Notes under the pieces: model-generated
The model's input: the letters and a program-made list of their open reading frames with translations, nothing else
Database searches by the model: none
What the model was told of the DNA's origin: nothing
DNA from: Hericium rajendrae
Taxonomy: Eukaryota; Basidiomycota; Agaricomycetes; Russulales; Hericiaceae
Direction of reading: 5' to 3'
Assembly: GCA_033439255.1 (NCBI GenBank)
Contig: CM065884.1
Span: 2,666,001 to 2,730,000 of the forward strand
DNA length: 64,000 bases
Made by a program: the position numbers and the translations under genes
Part shown: positions 58,077 through 64,000 of the stretch, one piece after another
How the letters are laid out: each line of letters opens with the position of its first letter
How positions within the stretch are numbered: position 1 is the stretch's first letter

Positions 58077-58970
58077 CATCAGGGAAATTGAAATTTCATA
58101 TAGCCCAGTGTTAAGTTATGTGTCCTATCAGAGTGCTATGAGGTCTATGTAACTATTCTTCTCAACTATGTAGGGCTATAAGGCCTATCATAGCTTCCAT
58201 AGCAGTAGGTGGAAGCTATATAGTGCTATATACTTCTAAGGGGCAGCTATGATTGCTATATAATCTTATAGGCTTGCTATGGTCACTATGGCATCTACAG
58301 CAAGTCAGCTAGACTCCAGAGTCATCCAGTTACATATCACATATCTTATCTTATCTCTCTCACTCAAGAACTTAGCAAAATTTTGTTTATTTGATTGCTA
58401 CACTACCAAAGGGACATAAAACTAAGCTACATGTTACCCCTGTGCCTACACAGCCAAAGAGGCTGTCTACAAGTGACAGGGGCCGCGCGAGGATCACGCG
58501 CGCACTCGAGGCGATAGGGTGCGCGCGAGGTGGTGGGGTTGCATGTGCAACGGCAGTGCCAAGTGCAATGCACAGAGGGTGTGCACGAAGCACCAGGGCC
58601 ATGCGCGAGATGGCCAGCCATACGCGCAACTGTGGGAGCACACACGTGACTGTGGGGACATGCGCGCGTGACTCTGGGCTGTTGTATGTGCGTGGACGCG
58701 GGTGCACCAGTTGTGGGCCATGCAGGGCTGTGCGTGCGCAGTCGGAGGTGGCCGAGGGCATCCATGGATACCCACAGGCAGTCAGGCATGGGCGCGCAGT
58801 CGACAGCGGAGGTGGGCACGCTGTCGGAGGCTGCGCACGTGCAGGGTGGAGGTATTAGGTTGTGCCCAGGTGCGAAGGCAGAGTCGGGGGCTTGCACATG
58901 CTGTGTGCTGGCACACTGTTGGCGGCGTGGTGCTCTGGGGCCGCGTGCGGACTGCACAATGCTCCCTCGA

Positions 58971-58994
58971 GCCTTGTTGCTACGGCAATGAGGC
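58971..58994. repeat. Type II palindrome (F, first)
   Basis: GCCTTGTTGCTACGGCAATG followed by AGGC. The arms pair with wobble positions. Confidence 0.65.
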
Positions 58995-59404
58995 ACGACA
59001 TCGGTGTTGTCGACGGGATGGGATGGGCTCCTGGATGTGGACACCGGGAGGTCGCAGTTGCCGGCAGACATAGCCCCGAGTGCACAGATGGGGCCGTGCG
59101 TGGCCGCCCGCATGCTGACAGAACCGTGTACAGCTGCCCACGCTGTACATGTCTGTGTGTGCGTGCTGGCACAGTTGTCCATGGCCGTTTGCATGCAGAC
59201 CCTAGCGTGCATGGCCCCACTCGTGCAAGCAGGGCCATGCGCATGCAACCGCTGGCGTGCGTAGGCGAGGTCGCACACTGGACTGCGCATGGGGATGTGG
59301 GCACGGGCGTGGCTTGAGCTTGAAGCGGAGGCGGGGCGCGGGCGCGGGTGTGGTGATGTGGTGGAGGGCGAGCAGGGGCGAGCACGCATTGTACAACGTT
59401 TGGT

Positions 59405-59434
59405 CGAGTCTCGTTGCCATAGCAACGAGACTCG
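59405..59434. repeat. Type II palindrome (F, second)
   Basis: Arms CGAGTCTCGTTGC and inverse are perfect over 13 bp, with the centre CATA. It is the best-preserved type II copy. Confidence 0.8.
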
Positions 59435-59536
59435 ATGATGGTGTCGATGACAGCGTTGTCGAGGAGAGGGGATGCGGTGGGCTCGTGGGTATGGGCTCGG
59501 GTTGTCGAGGGTGAGTGGGGGTCCGAGAGACGACAC

Positions 59537-59613
59537 ACGAGTATCGCTCATTGCCAATGAGCGATACTCGTTTGATTAGCATGAAAAGACAAAAAAAACA
59601 TGTATTTACTTAC
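59537..59613 (-). other. Short intron plus type I hairpin (H4)
   Basis: Donor TAG|GTAAGT at 59,613, branch-like TGCTAATC, AG at 59,567, and palindrome 59,537-59,571 with perfect 17-bp arms (ACGAGTATCGCTCATTG) and a one-base centre. Intron about 47 bases. Confidence 0.83.
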
Positions 59614-60011
59614 CTAGACCCCCCGAGTGCCCTGCTAGCCGTCCTGACCATCGAGCGACGTCGTGTCTTGCATGTGGAGAGAGAGGAGAGAGACGAGGGG
59701 AGAGGGAGGGAGAGGTGGAGGTTGGGTGGAGGGAGTACTGGAAGAAGAAATGCACAAGTCACGCGTCGAGTGCAGGACTCGTGCGGCTGGCGGATTCGAG
59801 TTCAACAAATCAAATAAAATACGAGAAAATATGAGAAAAATGGGGCACATATAAATTCATTGATTCTACACGATAAATGAGCTACATAGGTATCTACTAG
59901 GATGTATGCCCTTGAGCAGTCAATCTAACTTACTGAAATCTAAATCAGTAGCCTCTGTCGCACCATCCAGCAACCGCCGGCCAGCCACAATTCAGGCTCT
60001 GACACACTCAG

Positions 60012-60301
60012 ATATATAAGGCATGCACGATGCGCATCCTCTCTCTCTTCTCTACCACTACCATCTCCTATCTTCTGTCAGTTTCTTCCCTTTCTCTCTT
60101 CAACTTTCTTTGTTTGGTAAGTTTTTATGTTGTTACATTGTTAACTAATCTTTATACTTATATATTATCTTTGTAGACATGAATATTTTCGCTTTTTCTT
60201 CTCTTTGGTAAGTCTTATCTTTTGTGCTCTTTCTTTCTATTGTTTACTTACAATCAGTGGTTGACTTTAAAGTTTCATTTTCGCTTTTTATTGTCTTTGA
60301 G
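60012..60301 (+). other. Promoter and micro-exons of element F
   Basis: ATATATAAGGC at 60,012 is followed by a CT-rich start region and a first donor TTTG|GTAAGT at about 60,117. Exon-sized blocks follow at about 60,179-60,208 (after TTTGTAG, before GTAAGT) and about 60,270-60,299 (after TTAAAG, before ATAAGT). Both contain TTTTCGCTTTTT. They match the blocks in E and G in size and core sequence. Confidence 0.6.
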
Positions 60302-60894
60302 ATAAGTTTTATGTTGTTTATTTTTATTTTTATTTGATATAGTTTGACTTCAGACTTGTAAATATATATAGGCTTGTTAACTTTTTAGTATAATGTAATA
60401 CTCTTTCATGTATTAGTCTATCTGATGAATCATAATGTTCTTTAAAATTTTGATGTTTTGTTGATTTGAAACTTGTGTGAAATTTTGTTTGTAGTCTGAT
60501 TGTAGATTAAATAATATGAATAGCTTTCATTGCTTTTATAGATCTGTTAAGTCTACCTTATGATCATAGCTTATATAGATATGTCAAGTCTATCTTATGG
60601 ACATAGCTTATATCAGTGACATAACATTCATAGCTTCTATAGCTATATGTCTTATGATAGCTACATAGTTAGCTATGATAGCTATGATAGCACTTCATAG
60701 CATCTCTCTTGAGCTCTATAGCACTATATAGCATCTCTCCTTAGCTATATAGGCTATGGAGTAAAAGGCAATGATATGACTCTAGGAACTCTATATAACT
60801 CTGATAGGACTATATAGTACCTCTACATTTTCCTGATGAGCTGCCTGCCGTGCCTCGCGCACATTGTCCAATGTCCCGCGCATGTTGCCCAGTG

Positions 60895-61116
60895 CATCAG
60901 GAACCCTACAAACTTTCTGCTGTGTCTGATGTATCTGATTGTATCTGATTGTTCTTATAAATCTGAAATCTTATAAGTTATTTCTGATTATTTCTGACAG
61001 ATGACACCCATCTTAGGTGTCTGACTACCTGATGAATCTGAATGTTGCTACCAGTTTCTCCAGATTTCAATCAGATTTTATAAGATTTTATAAGACAGTT
61101 TGTAGGGTTCCTGATG
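60895..61116. mobile_element. MITE, 222-bp CATCAG family, copy 3
   Basis: Ends CATCAGGAACCCTACAAAC and inverse, duplication TG. It is the same family as 17,939-18,160 in opposite orientation and the best preserved of the three. Confidence 0.92.
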
Positions 61117-61739
61117 TGCCTCGTGCATGGGCCTGCCATCACCGACGTCTCATGCACACCTCGTGCACAGGCCTGCTGCCCCCGACACTTCGCATACCCC
61201 TCCATCTGAGAAAAGGACCACTGGTATATGGCACTATGTAGCTTATATAGCTCTGATAGGGCCATAGGAGTCCTCTTTTCTACATAGCTACTCCATAGTA
61301 GTGAGGTAATCTATATAGAGCTATCATAGCTATCATAGCTATCATAGCTATGATAACTATGTGGTATATCTCTATTATTATATTATGCCTAGCTGGTAAG
61401 GCTGCTATCTACTCTATGATACCTCTGTCTTGTATGCTGCTTCAGAGTGCTAAAAATGTATTCAAATATTTATATATATTATAAATTTCAGACTTGTTGT
61501 CATTCAAAACATCAAAAATTTAAAAGCATTATATTTCAAACAATATTAAATTACAACACATTTAGTACAAAAGCTACAAGCATCACTATACATTTATAAT
61601 ATAATACAAAGACCAACACTTCAAATAAAATAACAACATACATAAATGTAAAATGAGATAAGATTCAAAGATAAGATAAGATAGAAATAGAACATAAGAT
61701 AAGACAGAAATTAAAGATAAAAGATCAAAAAATATAAGA

Positions 61740-62034
61740 TAAGACTTACATCATTAATAAGAAAAAGCGAAAATAATCTTGAGACAAAGTCAACAAATTA
61801 GTATACAAAAAACAGATATAAAAAAACATAAGACTTACTTAAGATAATAAAAGCAAAAATGTAGAAGTCTACAAAGAACAGTAGGGTTAGTGAACAATGA
61901 AACAATATAGCAACATCATAATAACTTACTGAACATTAGAGAGTTAAGGTAGGAGAATAGAGAGCGACGAAAGACGAAGGATGATAGTGGTAGAGAAGAG
62001 AGAGAGAAAGCACATTGCACATGCCTTATATAGA
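61740..62034 (-). other. Promoter and micro-exons of element G
   Basis: The minus-strand TATA box CTATATAAGGCATGTGC is followed by a CT-rich tract. Exon-like blocks with ATTTTTGCTTTTATT (near 61,860) and TTTTCGCTTTTTC (near 61,765) follow, each bounded by GTAG/AAG and TAAGTC-like splice signals. Confidence 0.5.
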
Positions 62035-62435
62035 CATGGCTAGTGGAGCGCCAAATGTGGCTGCCGAGACCGGGCCGGGCGGTGCTGAGCGCTCGTATCA
62101 GAGGCTAAGTGCCAGATTTCTCTAAGTGCACTCCGTTGCCTAGTAGTTTAGAGTAGCTTAACTAGATACTCATCTCATACGATTTGATTAATCAAAAGAA
62201 CACTGTTCGTAGTCTTTTTCTCAGAATTTAGAGTGTTTTATTTGATTTACGAAGCTTAAAACATCTGAACTGACGTGCGTTCAGTAGCTGAAGCACCGAA
62301 GGCATGTCGAAGTTCAACTTACCACCACCACTCCACCACCCTCCTCTCTCCTCGTCCCTTATCCCTCCCTCTTCTCTCTCTCTATCTCGTCTGATCGAAT
62401 GCGGGAAGGTCTTGGTGGGACATAGAGGGTGAAAG

Positions 62436-62512
62436 GTAAGTAAAAATTAAGTATCCTTTTACATTGTTCGTACTAATACAGAGAGTATTGCTCGAGAACG
62501 AGCGATACTCTC
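62436..62512 (+). other. Short intron plus type I hairpin (H5)
   Basis: Donor AAAG|GTAAGT at 62,436, branch point TACTAAT at 62,471, acceptor ACAG at 62,481, and palindrome 62,481-62,512 (GAGAGTATTGCTCG, loop AGAA, complementary arm). Intron about 46 bases. Confidence 0.83.
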
Positions 62513-62920
62513 GTTCTTCGACTCCTGCGACACACCTCTCCCTCGCCCTCGCCCTCCTCTCCCGTATCGCCTTCTTTCCGCCATGTCGTCAGTACCCCGC
62601 ACCCTTCTCGAACACGCCGGCGGCAGCCTCGATGCCCTGCGCATCACTAATGGCTGCATACGGACCCAGCTGCATGCGCGCAAGCTCGGTAGCTTGCGCA
62701 TCAACCCTCCATGCCCATGCCCACACCCACGAACCTCCTGTTCGCCGATCACGGCGTTGGCGTTTGCGTCGTCGTGCCTCGTTGCCATGGCAACGGGGCA
62801 CAACGTCCTCTGCCTGACCTCGCACCTCCGCATGCCCGCACGTCAACAGGTTCGTGTGGGCCCAGCACATTGTCTGCCCGACCCCACTGTGACGATGACA
62901 CGCTTGCGGCCAACCATCAG
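62513..62920 (+). other. C-rich cargo exon 1 of element G
   Basis: About 410 bases between two introns, C-rich on the plus strand. A type II palindrome lies at 62,774-62,801 (GTGCCTCGTTGCC and inverse). Confidence 0.55.
62774..62801. repeat. Type II palindrome (G, first)
   Basis: Arms GTGCCTCGTTGCCA and inverse, with one imperfect pair. Confidence 0.72.
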
Positions 62921-62995
62921 GTAAGTAAAAAAAGGCTCTTTCATTCCCTTCTCATACTAACAACATGAGTATCGCTCGTTCAATGAGTGATACTC
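62921..62995 (+). other. Short intron plus type I hairpin (H6)
   Basis: Donor CAG|GTAAGT at 62,921, branch-like TACTAAC at 62,955, AG in the base of the palindrome 62,967-62,995 (GAGTATCGCTCGTT, one-base centre, complementary arm). Both imperfect pairs would be G-U in the plus-strand RNA. Confidence 0.8.
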
Positions 62996-63840
62996 GTGCT
63001 TGCTTCCCCTCAATCCCGTGTACCACAGCCCCATCGCCTTCGACACGACACCCCCACATCCACGAGCCCACTACAGCCCCACCTCTGCGACAATGCTGTC
63101 CGTGTCCACATTGTCGCGCCTCGTTGCTGTGGCAATGAGGCACAATCGTACGTTGTTCGCCCGGTTCCCGCATCCTCACGCCATCAACAGCCCCCGCACG
63201 ACTGCAACTGGTCCGTGCAGCTCATTACATCACATGGCCAACCCACGGCATCGACGACACCTCGTGACCACGACACGTGGCTGAGTGCGCACGGCCATGC
63301 ATGCCCGCAGATGGCCTCGCCAGTGCGCGACCATGCATGTCCATGCCAATGTGTGGCCATGCACAGTCGCAAGCCCACGGGAGGTCTTCGCTGCACGGCA
63401 TGCCGCGAACGTCCTTCAGCATCATGCGTGAACTCTCGCATGTGAGTATGTGACTGCGCCTGGCCTCGCGGATGTGCGCTTGCCCTCGCAATGGTGCGCG
63501 GGAGGACCTAGGGCATGGGCATGTCCGCACCAGCTCTCACATGCAAGCTCATGACTACGCAGCCCACAAGAGTCCGCACATGGCCACGCTAGCTCGTGTG
63601 TGGCCATACATAGTCGGCGTGCCCTGCCCCATCCCATCCATGATCGTGTGCCGACGCTCCACCCCACACACGACTGCCTCGCCCTGCGCACGACGATATA
63701 TGACCGCGGCAACTCGCACGTATGCAATAACTGGCGAGTGCAAGGTGCATGAGGATGTGAGGTCCATTTGGAGCCTGTCCTTGCTAGTCTGCTCGATTTT
63801 GTGGTCCCTGTGTCATAGTCTAGCTCTGCATATAATATAA
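62996..63840 (+). other. C-rich cargo exon 2 of element G
   Basis: C-rich on the plus strand, with a type II palindrome at 63,118-63,141. Overlapping open frames are present, but I recognise no protein. Confidence 0.55.
63118..63141. repeat. Type II palindrome (G, second)
   Basis: GCCTCGTTGCTG and its inverse with one or two wobble pairs. Confidence 0.68.
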
Positions 63841-64000
63841 TTTTGATTCCATGTCTTGTGTGCCTACATGATTTATGATAGTGGGTATAGTAGCTATAGT
63901 GCATGTAGCTTTCCTTACTAAGTATGATAGTCCTATGTATGTGGCACTCCTGGCTATAAAGGCTATGTCACCCTATGGCTTTGAGACTTCATGCTATGGG

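Larger units (their letters stand above)
58440..59536 (-). other. C-rich cargo segment of element F
   Basis: C-rich on the minus strand, with GCACACGCGC and CCATGCGC words. A 376-codon minus-strand frame starts at the hairpin (59,557), but the other frames are also open. Type II palindromes at 58,971-58,994 and 59,405-59,434 divide it into three parts. Confidence 0.6.
58077..60838. mobile_element. CATCAG-clan element F, 2.8 kb
   Basis: Left end CATCAGGGAAATTG, right end CATTTTCCTGATG, duplication AG (58,075-58,076 and 60,839-60,840). The cargo arm is on the left (minus strand) and the micro-exon arm on the right (plus strand). It includes hairpin H4, two type II palindromes, a tRNA-like segment (59,761-59,806), a TATA box (60,012) and micro-exons (to about 60,301). 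Confidence 0.9.
61203..64000. mobile_element. CATCAG-clan element G, right end outside the window
   Basis: The left end CATCTGAGAAAAGG is followed by CTATCATAGC subterminal repeats, the T-rich micro-exon arm on the minus strand (about 61,460-62,020), a TATA box at 62,024-62,034 and divergent exon 1. Two successive cargo exons follow, each opening with an intron and hairpin (H5 and H6). Subterminal repeats appear again at about 63,860-64,000, so the terminus should be just beyond the edge. Confidence 0.85.

Overview
The window looks like repeat-choked chromosomal DNA of a filamentous basidiomycete, probably an agaricomycete. The evidence is: short spliceosomal introns of about 45-60 bases with GTRAGT donors and CTAAY branch points; a DUF6729-type transposase fused to a 3'-5' exonuclease; two DUF6532-type genes; a Plavaka-like transposase fragment; and Ty3/gypsy chromodomain elements. 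I see no rRNA, no convincing tRNA gene and no CRISPR. Almost everything is mobile DNA inserted into mobile DNA. All calls were made by reading the sequence; no database was searched.

Layout. 1-17,803: a plus-strand Ty3/gypsy fossil, split by a 9.3-kb element (1,051-10,335) and a 4.9-kb element (11,538-16,389). The 9.3-kb element carries a nested 6.3-kb DNA transposon (1,640-7,902) whose 11-exon transposase gene reads open from end to end. 17,804-21,689: non-coding DNA with MITEs. 21,690-30,209: a minus-strand DUF6532-type gene broken by two about 3-kb elements. 30,250-31,090: a 122-base tandem repeat. 31,140-33,714: a minus-strand Plavaka-like N-terminus running into an array of hairpin-headed exons. 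34,173-35,800: the 5' part of a second DUF6532-type gene, cut off by a gypsy LTR. 35,841-57,938: a minus-strand gypsy fossil split by a 14.3-kb element (38,069-52,338), which itself holds a solo LTR, a complete non-autonomous LTR element, foldback MITEs, a small unknown gene and C-rich cassettes. 58,077-64,000: two more about 3-kb elements.

The unifying theme is a clan of elements, from 220-base MITEs to a 14-kb composite, with CATCAG/CATCTG termini and 2-base target duplications. Several are proven by an empty site or by an open frame restored across the insertion point. The about 3-kb members share one plan. A central region has two divergent promoters. One arm carries conserved micro-exons of about 30 bases in T-rich DNA. 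The other arm has a conserved pyrimidine-rich first exon, an intron of 43-49 bases, and an exon that opens with a near-perfect palindrome and continues into about 1 kb of C-rich sequence that looks different in every copy. The same intron-plus-palindrome module appears twelve times, four of them in tandem. I regard this hairpin-headed, cargo-swapping exon system as the most likely undescribed biology here; the transposase split by an exonuclease domain comes second.
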